Shown: piece after piece, positions 1-8,480 of the stretch
Layout of the letters: every line of letters begins with the position of its first letter
Position numbering within the stretch: the first letter of the stretch is position 1
Assembly: GCF_005938645.2 (NCBI RefSeq)
Contig: NZ_CP042171.1
Span: 2,976,001 to 3,040,000, forward strand
Direction: 5' to 3'
DNA length: 64,000 nt
Source: Pedobacter sp. KBS0701
GTDB taxonomy: Bacteria; Bacteroidota; Bacteroidia; Sphingobacteriales; Sphingobacteriaceae
Notes under the pieces: generated by a model
What the model was told of the DNA's origin: nothing
Database searches by the model: none
The model's input: only the letters and a program-made list of their open reading frames with translations
Translations under genes and position numbers: made by a program

Positions 1-1
1 T

Positions 2-718
2 ATTATTGACGACGAAGAATATGCTATCAAATGGCTTAGCGAATATGTAAAATCACTTCCTTACCTTAGGTTGATACATTCCTTTCAGAATCCCGTTACA
101 GCCCTAACTTTTCTATCGGGCGAGGAATACGTAGACTTGATAATTCTTGATATTAAAATGCCTTTGATATCGGGTATCGATCTATCCCAAAAAATCAGAT
201 GTAAAACCAAGAAGCTTGTTTTTAGTACGGCTCATAGAGATTTTGCCTATGACGCGTTCGAGGTTCAAGCTGACGGCTATTTATTGAAACCTTATAGTCT
301 TTCAAAGTTTGCCAGCACCATTGGCGCCCTCTTTCCTAAAGAATTGGCAAAGCAACCTAAAGCGCCAGGAGACGATTTTTTTTTTGCGAAGAACAAGAAT
401 GATGAACTTAGACAAGTCAAAATTTTCATAAAGGACATTATAGCTGTAGAAAGCAAACAAAATTATGTGATGATTTATACGACCTTTAATCAGGTGCTTA
501 CACACTTAACCCTTTCGCAAATGTCGAGTATATTGAAAAATTATGAAGGTTTTGCACAATTTCAACGTAGTTTTATTATATCAAAATATTATATTGAATC
601 TATACATGGAAATACGTTAAAAATGACAGGCGGAAAACTGGAGATTACAGTTGGAGACTACTACAAAAAAGACTTTGCTGCCTTTCTTTCTGATAAAGTT
701 TTAAAATGCAGGACATAA
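2..718 (+). CDS. LytTR-family response regulator (5' end outside window)
   Basis: Two-domain response regulator of the AlgR/AgrA/LytR type. The reading frame is open from base 2 and begins with the acidic pocket IIDDEEYAI, so only the first few codons are missing. The phospho-acceptor is in LIILDIKMP, the switch Thr in VFSTAHRDF and the conserved Lys in GYLLKP. A C-terminal LytTR DNA-binding domain follows (FIKDIIAVESKQNY, then FQRSFIISKYYIES). It precedes a LytS-type kinase gene at 937-2106 on the same strand, its likely partner, with a divergent peptide gene between them. The adjoining LanB gene suggests it controls production of a modified peptide. Family assignment is firm; the target is inferred. 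Confidence 0.92.
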   Translation: MIDDEEYAIKWLSEYVKSLPYLRLIHSFQNPVTALTFLSGEEYVDLIILDIKMPLISGIDLSQKIRCKTKKLVFSTAHRDFAYDAFEVQADGYLLKPYSLSKFASTIGALFPKELAKQPKAPGDDFFFAKNKNDELRQVKIFIKDIIAVESKQNYVMIYTTFNQVLTHLTLSQMSSILKNYEGFAQFQRSFIISKYYIESIHGNTLKMTGGKLEITVGDYYKKDFAAFLSDKVLKCRT

Positions 719-745
719 ATAAATGTCCTGCAATAAATTTTTACT
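707..745. terminator. Bidirectional terminator between regulator and peptide gene
   Basis: A perfect 10-bp stem TGCAGGACAT / ATGTCCTGCA (707-716 and 723-732) with a 6-nt loop is flanked by A/T-rich tracts on both sides. It covers the stop codon of the response regulator and sits just beyond the end of the oppositely oriented peptide gene, so it could serve both. Confidence 0.7.
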
Positions 746-887
746 TTTTAACAAATAAAACCCCGGTCACCGTGGAAGTGATCATAGTTGTTGTAGGATC
801 AGTCTCATTTGATGAACGACTAACCGAGTTTGCATTACTAAATGCAAATAATTTGGTTCTGGAAATTTTGAAGTGTTTTTTTTTCAT
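741..887 (-). CDS. Putative cysteine-free class I lanthipeptide-type precursor peptide
   Basis: A 48-codon frame on the minus strand, easily missed by length filters. It starts MKKKHFKISRTKLFAF, a lysine-rich start of the kind seen in Bacteroidota class I lanthipeptide leaders. It continues through a Ser/Asn-rich stretch and ends DPTTTMITSTVTGVLFVKK. The second half is rich in Thr and Ser, the substrates of LanB dehydratases, and contains no Cys, so lanthionine rings cannot form within the peptide. It lies between the two-component genes and 1.1 kb beyond the 3' end of the LanB gene, on the same strand as LanB. An A-rich tract precedes the ATG instead of a Shine-Dalgarno site. The precursor role is inferred from composition and context; no database match was available. 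Confidence 0.6.
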   Translation of the reverse strand: MKKKHFKISRTKLFAFSNANSVSRSSNETDPTTTMITSTVTGVLFVKK

Positions 888-936
888 GTTTTTTTTGGTT
901 AAAGATGTTATCTAATATGAACTTTTGTAAAATTTT

Positions 937-2106
937 ATGACAGAAAGGACAAAATTGTACTCAAAGACAATTAAAATGGGGATAAAGACTGCTAATGAAT
1001 GGTTTAACAGATATAAGGTTCATTTAATATCATGGACTCTCTTCATTATATGGGAAAGTGTAGTAATCGGACTTTCTTCCGGGATTTTTGGACATCCGGT
1101 AACTTATATTACACACTATACATTAATCATCCTACTGTTTTATACCCATTCAATATTTACCTGGCCAATCGCATTAGCCAAGCCGAAACATGCGGTATGG
1201 AAAGCTCCATTATTAACAGCTTTAGAAATTGGCACTTTTATTATTTTATCATACTTATTGGATAAACTTTTAATAAAATTAGATTTCTTAAAAAATCATG
1301 GTCCGCTTGCCTTAACAGTTCCCTATACAATGCGGACGTTGTACAGGGGTTTATATTTTTTAGGGTTCTCCACGGGCTTTTATTACCTAAGGACATTTAT
1401 TCAAGAAAAGAAGCGGTCATTAGAACTTGAAAAACAAAATTTTCAAGAAATACTTATACGGCGTGTAGTAGAAGAAGAACGAACACAAGCCCAAAACGCC
1501 TTCTTAATGGCACAGATAAATCCACACTTTTTTTTCAATACGCTAGACTATTTATATCATAATGTATCTGAAAACTCTCCGCAATTAGCAGAAGCGATTG
1601 CAGCTTTGGGATCAATGATGAGGTTTGCTATAGATGCTAATCAGGCAGGCAATTATATAATAATAGATGATGAAATAGAACAACTGGAAAACTTGTTATA
1701 TCTACATCAGATACGAAAACCCCTATTTATTGATCTTAATGTTAGCGATGAGGTAAGAGACATCTCCATAATTCCTCTGGTACTCCTCACACTTGCAGAG
1801 AATTTATTCAAGCATGGCATTTTAGATGACGCAGAACAAAAGGCTGAAATTAGTATTTACACAGATAACACGAGCCTCATTATCGAAACCCGTAATGCTA
1901 TTAAGAAGATGATACCATCAGGCCGATCAGGTACTGGTTTAAAAAACATTCAAAAACGATTGCATAATGCTTACGGGGAAAAGGTCATCCTCACTCATCA
2001 GGTAGACGAGAATGATTTTTTTTATGTCAGGCTCGACCTGCCTCTTTCATTATTAACAAATGCATGGACCTTTTCATCTCTTTCTGAAGAAACTGATAAA
2101 GAATAG
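937..2106 (+). CDS. LytS-type sensor histidine kinase
   Basis: A 389-residue membrane sensor kinase of the HisKA-LytS (His_kinase PF06580) class. About four hydrophobic segments lie in residues 28-150, followed by a coiled linker. The phospho-accepting His is H197 in QINPHFFFNTL, and the ATP-binding part carries LTLAENLFKHG and GTGLKNIQKRL. It lies downstream of the LytTR regulator on the same strand and presumably phosphorylates it. Its last 80 bp overlap the 3' end of the convergent LanB gene, so the two transcripts are complementary there. No periplasmic ligand domain is visible, so sensing is probably by the membrane part. An alternative ATG at 976 is possible. Confidence 0.93.
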   Translation: MTERTKLYSKTIKMGIKTANEWFNRYKVHLISWTLFIIWESVVIGLSSGIFGHPVTYITHYTLIILLFYTHSIFTWPIALAKPKHAVWKAPLLTALEIGTFIILSYLLDKLLIKLDFLKNHGPLALTVPYTMRTLYRGLYFLGFSTGFYYLRTFIQEKKRSLELEKQNFQEILIRRVVEEERTQAQNAFLMAQINPHFFFNTLDYLYHNVSENSPQLAEAIAALGSMMRFAIDANQAGNYIIIDDEIEQLENLLYLHQIRKPLFIDLNVSDEVRDISIIPLVLLTLAENLFKHGILDDAEQKAEISIYTDNTSLIIETRNAIKKMIPSGRSGTGLKNIQKRLHNAYGEKVILTHQVDENDFFYVRLDLPLSLLTNAWTFSSLSEETDKE

Positions 2107-4870
2107 CTTCGTGCATGCGTTGGTTTTCCGCAAATAATCGATTGATGTGAAGATGTATTAAGTCTGCAACAATAAGATACCTACTCTTGCCAACAGCGTA
2201 ATTCTGGACAATTTGATAAAACAATTTTATTTGTTTTACGGGCATGTTAAAGTCGGTGGATTTTGGGATCAAGTATGTTTTTTGCGTTTCATATTCACTA
2301 TTGAATAACTTATAATCGGCTTTTTTAAAATTGAATTCTTTAGCAAATTCAGTTGCCATGGCGGATACAAAATCTAACTGATCATCCTGACTTGCGAAAG
2401 CAATTTTAATAAGTGTTGTCATTGACCTGATAGCAAAATATTTTATGCTATAAGAATTACTTTTCAGCTGGAGAATATTTAGAGCGAACTTGCTATCCTG
2501 ATAAAAAAAATCTTCCACATTTTCGATACTCTCTCCAAAGCGTTCGAGTTCCCTATTATATGTTTTAATCTGTAAGTCAGAGACCAGGCCACTATCCCAC
2601 TGCGCTTCCAGGCATTTTGTAAATTCAGTTAGCACAAATAAGCTATGTCTATGATCCTTTAATTGAAACCTGATTCTGAGAAGATTACCATCTTGAGTAT
2701 AACGAATAAAAAACCATCTTTTTAAATATGCTTTGCAAACTTTAAAGAACGCTTTAAGGTTTTTTATCAAAATTTCGTTGCTTCTCAATTCATGGCAAAA
2801 AACCTCAAGATATAGCCAATCGTTTATAGGAGGAAGTCGTCGCTTAGTTTTTGCGTTCGGTTTTAAAGGCGGTTCTACCCCTTCATAAACTTGATTTTGA
2901 TGGTAAATACTTAGCAGCATTTGCCCTGCATATGCCTCTCCCTTTTCCGTTACTATTCCTGACCTTTTATCTATCAGCGCCTCGGCTATATAAATCATGT
3001 TTTCATGATGTTGACAACAATACCTGGAAAATGCCATTACATCTTGCCTATCATTAGGATCAAAAGTGAGTGTCTGGTCACCTGAACCTGTTTTAAAATG
3101 CTTAATAATTCCCTTATCACGGAACCAATGAGATAACTTTTCAGTAAAAGCAGAGATATTCGTCTTTTTTGCGTAGTTCATGATCTCCTTAGGAATAAGC
3201 CAGGTTTCTGGATTAAGGATGAAATTCTTGTAACATATCCTGGGATAATGGTCTAAATCCGAAAAACATGTTTTAAGTGGGAATGAAAAGTCTGTTCGAA
3301 TACTTTGATGTTGAAGGTCAGAAAGAAAACGGTAGATACTGAGGTCAGAACGGTAGTAATTGTATGCCGTTGGGATTATGGGCACCAGTCTTTTTTTTAA
3401 TTTCTTTGAGAATAGTATAATAGTGTCATTAATCACTGATATTTCCAGATCATCCAAATTCAAAGGCTGGGTATCTTCCGACCATGACAACAGTGGTAAT
3501 TCAGAAGCGTAAAGTCTTCGTCTTCTGTTAATATTATCTACATGCTTTTCAGCCTGGTAAGCAACATCAAAAAAATAAACCAAAGGGTTCGCATCCTGTT
3601 CAATTTTTGCAATCTCCTTACCCAGTCTATAATATTCTTCACCGCACATTGTAAAACGGCCGATTAAGGTATTTGCAGAACCACCGCCTGCCAGATCAAT
3701 CACGGCATTATCTTTGTATTTATGGTAAAGGATACTAAAAGAGTTCGGCAGCTGCGCCCCATTAGTTTCGGCTGATCCGCAGTAATCTTCCATTCGCACA
3801 ACTTTTTCAGACGACTTACTTAATGCATAGATCAGATATTGATTATTAAATTGTTGTTTTTGTCGATCTTTTCTTGATATGCGAAATACCTTATCAAATT
3901 CAGAGTTTTGAGCATTTACAGCAAGATTAGCATAACCGACACCTATTTCAGGATCCAAGGCTACAGCAAGCGGAACACTCTGCCTGTCGAATTTATTAAT
4001 AAATGCTTTTTTGAACCGTTCTATATGTATGTTCTGAGCATAAGGCAAATGAGTATTCAGATGGTTAATCAATTCAGGCAGTAAAGCAATAGCCGGATCG
4101 TTGTAGTTTCCTGAAAATGTTTTTCGTTCTGAAATTACATACGTGGTTTTCAAATCCTTATGCACAGGTAAGCCACGTCGAAAAAAATAGTCGGTTCCTG
4201 TAATATTTGGCGCCAGATCGGTAAACAAGAGTTGTATAGAAATTAATCGTTTTAATAGCTGGGTAATTTTGCCTGTGGTCAATTCAAATCGTAGAGCTAT
4301 TTCATCATATAATACTGATTTTTGACATTTATCCCGGCAACACTCAATTATTAACAACAATTCAGGGAAAATATCCACCTGTTCAATCTGAAAATGAGCG
4401 TTGACAATTGTAATGTAGCGAAGGCATGCCCCTGCTTTATAAACTGTGACATTAGTATGAAAGGACTTCACTTTTGATAAAGAGTTATTTTCTTCCAAAA
4501 ATTTATCCTTATCATCCCAATCTCTGAAACGATGGATGTACATTGCTTGACCAATTTCAACTTCATTCCTTTTTTCTGACGCCACCACCGGAACAAGTGT
4601 AACAGCAGCGAACGGACCAAAAGGTGTTGGCCTATACTTTGCCCTATTAAAATATTTGTAATAGGAAAATGATATTTTTGACTCCAGATTTTCTAATTCG
4701 GCTGCAGGTAAATCTTTGATCAGCCGGTAAAAGTCGGGGGATGCATCTTTGATATAACTTTTCAGTTTCTCACCTACATTTTCAAGATTTTCTTCAAGGG
4801 TTAAAGCTGGTGTCCTAACGATTATCACTGGATATAACTCTAACTCTATTTTACTAGCATTCATTTTCAT
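2027..4870 (-). CDS. LanB-type lantibiotic dehydratase (full length, with SpaB C-terminal domain)
   Basis: Class I lanthipeptide dehydratase of about 947 residues. In this family the N-terminal domain uses glutamyl-tRNA to glutamylate Ser/Thr of a precursor and the C-terminal SpaB_C domain eliminates glutamate to give dehydroalanine or dehydrobutyrine. The N-terminal signature RPTPFGPFAAV is clear, and YNRELERFGES in the C-terminal part matches the elimination domain, so both activities are in one chain. The frame opens at a TTG at 4879, but ATG at 4870 is the better start. No LanC, transporter or protease is inside the window; they could lie to the left. Its 3' end overlaps the histidine kinase gene. 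The likely substrate is the peptide encoded at 741-887. Confidence 0.92.
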   Translation of the reverse strand: MKMNASKIELELYPVIIVRTPALTLEENLENVGEKLKSYIKDASPDFYRLIKDLPAAELENLESKISFSYYKYFNRAKYRPTPFGPFAAVTLVPVVASEKRNEVEIGQAMYIHRFRDWDDKDKFLEENNSLSKVKSFHTNVTVYKAGACLRYITIVNAHFQIEQVDIFPELLLIIECCRDKCQKSVLYDEIALRFELTTGKITQLLKRLISIQLLFTDLAPNITGTDYFFRRGLPVHKDLKTTYVISERKTFSGNYNDPAIALLPELINHLNTHLPYAQNIHIERFKKAFINKFDRQSVPLAVALDPEIGVGYANLAVNAQNSEFDKVFRISRKDRQKQQFNNQYLIYALSKSSEKVVRMEDYCGSAETNGAQLPNSFSILYHKYKDNAVIDLAGGGSANTLIGRFTMCGEEYYRLGKEIAKIEQDANPLVYFFDVAYQAEKHVDNINRRRRLYASELPLLSWSEDTQPLNLDDLEISVINDTIILFSKKLKKRLVPIIPTAYNYYRSDLSIYRFLSDLQHQSIRTDFSFPLKTCFSDLDHYPRICYKNFILNPETWLIPKEIMNYAKKTNISAFTEKLSHWFRDKGIIKHFKTGSGDQTLTFDPNDRQDVMAFSRYCCQHHENMIYIAEALIDKRSGIVTEKGEAYAGQMLLSIYHQNQVYEGVEPPLKPNAKTKRRLPPINDWLYLEVFCHELRSNEILIKNLKAFFKVCKAYLKRWFFIRYTQDGNLLRIRFQLKDHRHSLFVLTEFTKCLEAQWDSGLVSDLQIKTYNRELERFGESIENVEDFFYQDSKFALNILQLKSNSYSIKYFAIRSMTTLIKIAFASQDDQLDFVSAMATEFAKEFNFKKADYKLFNSEYETQKTYLIPKSTDFNMPVKQIKLFYQIVQNYAVGKSRYLIVADLIHLHINRLFAENQRMHEAILYQFLQKEMKRSMHLLIMKEAGRA

Positions 4871-5642
4871 TTTTTTCAAGAAATAACCAACTTTTTTGTT
4901 CCTTTTAAAAATGCTGGTGACAGAACATTATTTTTTGGGGCTGAAAGGCTTCTTTTTATACAAATAGTTAGACACATTGATAAGGGGATAATTGATCTTT
5001 CTAAAGTTTCCTATTTCCTTTAGGTCCATCGAACGCGATAGAAAGGCACAGGATGAAATACTCCCATTCATCGGCGATTGCGGTCGCACAGTACTTCATC
5101 TTAAATAAAAATGTTATCTGGGCTTTTAAATTATAATGCGGATTGGGCCTTCAAAGAATGGTTTGTAAACCAATAAAATAAACTAGAAGATTTAAAGCTT
5201 TTTTTAATGTTAGCCATTGACCTTTAAACCAGTTATTTTTTCGGGTTAAATGACCTGAGATTCGGGTAATAAAAGGCTCCCAATGTTCGCTACTTCTTTC
5301 TCCAAGGTACTTCCGGCAGGAAACCCGGTAATGGTCATTCGCCTGACCAGGCGAGGTACGGTATCAGGCAGTTCAGGAATCTCCATGGAACTGAAATACC
5401 TGTATGCGCTAATTTTTTTGGGGTATCACGTTAGGGATCCCGATTGATTTTCGGATTATCCGGAATAAAAACCTCGGTTGTCTCTTTGCCGGACGGGATA
5501 ATTTTTTCTTGATTTCAAATCTGCTGCTGGCAGACTTGTAGCAGAGTCATCAATCTGACTAGCAAGAGATAACACAAAATGAAGAACCAAACTTCATTAA
5601 CATTTGGAGATGCGCAATAGCCTTGGCTGATGAGATAGAAAA
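4871..5642. other. Mostly non-coding stretch with a decayed open fragment
   Basis: No intact gene is visible. On the minus strand a 46-codon frame (5246-5386) reads MEIPELPDTVPRLVRR and looks protein-like. The frame stays open to about 5430. A second fragment in another frame (GKETTEVFIPDNPK, near 5490) lies just upstream, as if one gene had been broken by a frameshift. I do not recognise the family. It sits beside the tRNA fragment at 5643. Confidence 0.35.
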
Positions 5643-5692
5643 GTGGGGCCACTTGGGCTCGAACCAGGGACCAAAAGATTATGAGTCTTCTA
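5643..5692 (-). pseudogene. 3' fragment of a tRNA-Met (CAT) gene, possible attachment-site scar
   Basis: On the minus strand this reads as the 3' two thirds of a tRNA: an anticodon arm with loop CTCATAA (anticodon CAT), a variable region, a T arm containing GGTTCGAGCC with one stem mismatch, and an acceptor 3' strand TGGCCCCA. The D arm and the 5' acceptor strand are absent. Such 3'-end copies are left when an element integrates into a tRNA gene, so this is a candidate att site. No integrase is recognisable nearby. Confidence 0.6.
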
Positions 5693-6331
5693 GTCTCCCG
5701 GACTCTCATATTCACAAATGCATATCTATCAAAGTATTTTACAACATTTACTGGCCTCAAACATTTACTTCGTTACCTACTGTTACGGTTTACCTTAAAC
5801 CTTTAGATCAAATTTTTGATCCAATTATAAGTTTTAAATTTCTGATACAGCTCTGTTAAACCGCCTCACAAAACGAAGATACCATCCTCTACTTTATATT
5901 GTCTCTTAGTTATAAGTTATATGGACCAGTTACCTCAAAGAGAAAACATTCCGTAGACATTGAATACTTAAGGCACCAATATCTTTTATCATTTACTCAC
6001 CATCAAAAACTAAAAATCTGGTTTCAATAACGGAATGAGTTTATGAAAAACAGAAAAAAGCAGAGTTCATCACAATAATAGTACACAAATATGCAAACTC
6101 TCATATTTTCCATTACTACATCTCTGAAACATATCATATATTGAGGAATAATGAAAAATATGTATTGGAATTTTTCATTCCAAAACGGACTAAAATCATA
6201 GTATTGAAACTATTTTAACTTTCTTCTGTGTCCTGTATTTGCTTCTTTTAAATAGTTTATATTAGTCCTTTCTTAATATTCATTTATTTTACAAGTCACC
6301 AATAGTATATTTAAATTCATTTTCAATTCTG
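5693..6331. other. Non-coding stretch, nothing recognised
   Basis: AT-rich DNA between the tRNA fragment and the MORN-hydrolase gene. Frames across it are short and not protein-like. I see no RNA gene or clear terminator. Confidence 0.5.
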
Positions 6332-7680
6332 ATGAAATATCTTTTTACATTAATAATGTTCATAAATTCCCTGATTACATTTGGACAACAAGTAACTGGC
6401 GCATACATTAAAGATTCGAAAACCGGCTGTAAGGTTTGGGATGAAGATTATTCACCACATGACAGAGTTACATGGAAAGGAGCCTGTAAAAATAATTTTG
6501 CAGAAGGGCCAGGAACTTTAATTTGGCATCAAAATGGTCAAGAAACGGCACGTTACATAGGTGTAATGCAGAAAGGCAGACCAAATGGTATTGGTAAATA
6601 TACTTATTTAGGGAATGGAGAAACGGCCGGAAATTTTATTAACGGGGTATTGCAAGGTAAAGGAACCCGGACTTTCTCTACGGGGCTTAAACTGGAAGGA
6701 AATTATATTGACGATGAGTTTTTGAATATAGATGATGTACTTTTAAAAAAACTTAAAAAGCATACGACTGCATTTTTAGATAGTACAGATATTTATGTGA
6801 ACGATGGAAATTCTAAATCCCTTTTTTACTATACTATTGCACCAAAAGATAATATAAAAGGCGCGCTGATTTTGCTCCCATCTTCTGGCGAAAATGCAGA
6901 AAGTGTAATTAGCTGCAATAAGAAATTAATACAGTCTGCTTCAGAAAACAATATTTTAACAGTCGTATTATCCATTAATAATGACCGCGGCTTGGATGAT
7001 GATCAATTAGCTCTCGATTTTCTTAATGTTACATTTAAAGAAGTTATGAATAAATATAATGTTCAGGAAAATAAATTCGTTATCGGTGGGTTTTCGGGAG
7101 GGGGATGATTGCGTTAAGATATACAGAAATGGCAAAAGATAATAGTAACAAAACATCTATAATTCCAGCGGCCGTTTTTGGTGTTGATCCGCCCGTAGAT
7201 TTGGCAGGACTTTACAACACCTCGAAACGGGATATTATGATGAATGGTGATAAAGTAGGCTTAAGTCCAGGTAAGATGAATGGGCTGAGGGAAGCAAAAA
7301 TGATCATGGAAGAATATTATAAAATGTATGGTGGGGAACCTGACAAACATCCTGAAAGGTATATTCAATGTTCGATGTATTCCAGATCGGAGAAAGATGG
7401 CGGTAACGCAAAGTTTTTAAAGAACTTGCCTGTTAGGGTGTATTGTGATCCCGACATCTTATGGGCACTTAAGGAAAGAAACCGTGATTATTATGATATA
7501 AATGCTGCTAATCTATCTTCAATGATTAATTTTTTAAATATGAGTGGAAATAAAGAAGCAGAATTTATACCTGCTATTGGCAAAGGATATCGACTAGATG
7601 GAACCAGACACCCTCATTCATGGTCAATAGTTGAGCCTATTGACTGTTTAAATTGGATAGTTAACACTTTAAATAAATAG
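6332..7680 (+). pseudogene. MORN-repeat alpha/beta-hydrolase, split by a one-base slip
   Basis: Two adjoining frames make one protein of about 450 residues. The first (6332-7108) has a signal peptide (LITFGQQ), MORN-type repeats (GPGTLIWHQNG, GIGKYTYLGNGE, GKGTRTFSTG) and then a hydrolase domain ending at the nucleophile elbow GGFSGGG. The second (7105-7680) continues with MIALRYTEMA and carries the likely catalytic Asp (VYCDPDILW) and His (GTRHPHSW). The break is at a run of five Gs before ATGATT; a sixth G would restore one frame. Since Ser is in one part and Asp/His in the other, neither half should be active alone. It could be a pseudogene, a phase-variable gene or an assembly error. The substrate is unknown; an exported esterase or peptidase is plausible. 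Confidence 0.75.
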
Positions 7681-7834
7681 CTTATAATCTGTATTTTATA
7701 ATTCTTAATGTTGATGCCATCCTGACAGTACACTCGTTTTTCCAGACAGATGTTATAATATTATCATTAAATGGTGGATTGTGATAGGCAAAAAAATCTA
7801 TATCGTAAATTTCGTCTCAAAAAACGATTAAATT

Positions 7835-8097
7835 ATGTATGATAATGATGATGATTTAAATCAATGGAAAGCAGAGAATAACGCAAGATCTGGTCGTTCT
7901 AATGACTTTAGTACTGGTAGCGCGGGATGGAATGCACATAATGCTGAAAAAACCAAATAGATGAAGAGAATTCTAGAAGAGAAAGGGAGTATGAAGATTA
8001 TAGACGAGATCCTGACACATCAACCCATTCAGCAGCCTATAAATACGTTTTCTGGGCTTGATTGTTATATGCCATTTTTCTCTTTTGCCTTTTTTAG
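7835..8097 (+). pseudogene. Decayed small hydrophilic/membrane protein
   Basis: A frame starting MYDNDDDLNQWKAEN stops after 41 codons at 7960. With one more A in the A6 run near 7948, the frame continues through an Arg/Glu-rich stretch (SRREREYEDYRRDPD) to a TGA at 8059 and then a hydrophobic tail (LLYAIFLFCLF). This is what a small membrane-anchored protein looks like after a frameshift and a stop. The family is unknown. Confidence 0.4.
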
Positions 8098-8142
8098 GTT
8101 AACAATATAGCTAAGACCTGCCAACAAACGAAATATATAATT

Positions 8143-8450
8143 ATGAATTATACACAAACGATAGTAAAGCTTATGTTATTGATTTTTTCAATAGCTATGT
8201 TCTCATTATGGTTTACCTTTTTTTAAAGAAGAAATTTTATGAGGGTGTTATTACATTTCTTTTCCATTTATTGTGGTTTACGCCCGAAATTCACAGCCTT
8301 TTTATCCGTTTCGATTGGAAAGTTATTTCCATTTACCTCTATCTGCTGTCTGTTGAAGAAATACCTATTACTGGGTATTGCCCTGGGCTAAATAAAACCC
8401 TAACTTATACTCAAATAAGATCAGACAAACAGAAACTATTTTTCCCCTGA
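8143..8450 (+). pseudogene. Possible split small membrane protein
   Basis: A hydrophobic frame MNYTQTIVKLMLLIFS starts at 8143 and stops at a T7 run near 8220. One extra T would join it to the frame that runs to 8450 (KKKFYEGVITFLFHLLW). The joined product would be a small protein with two hydrophobic segments. It ends just upstream of the secreted-protein gene at 8481. No family is recognised, and it may be non-coding. Confidence 0.3.
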
Positions 8451-8480
8451 AACCTCTTTTAAACATTTTACGCTCAAAAA

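Noticed and set aside
706..915. 69-codon plus-strand frame
   Set aside because: It is antisense to the better precursor peptide frame and starts inside the regulator stop region; its sequence has no protein-like pattern.
5515..5859. Frames of 78-81 codons on both strands
   Set aside because: They read through the tRNA-Met fragment; the reading is typical of translated tRNA and not of a protein.
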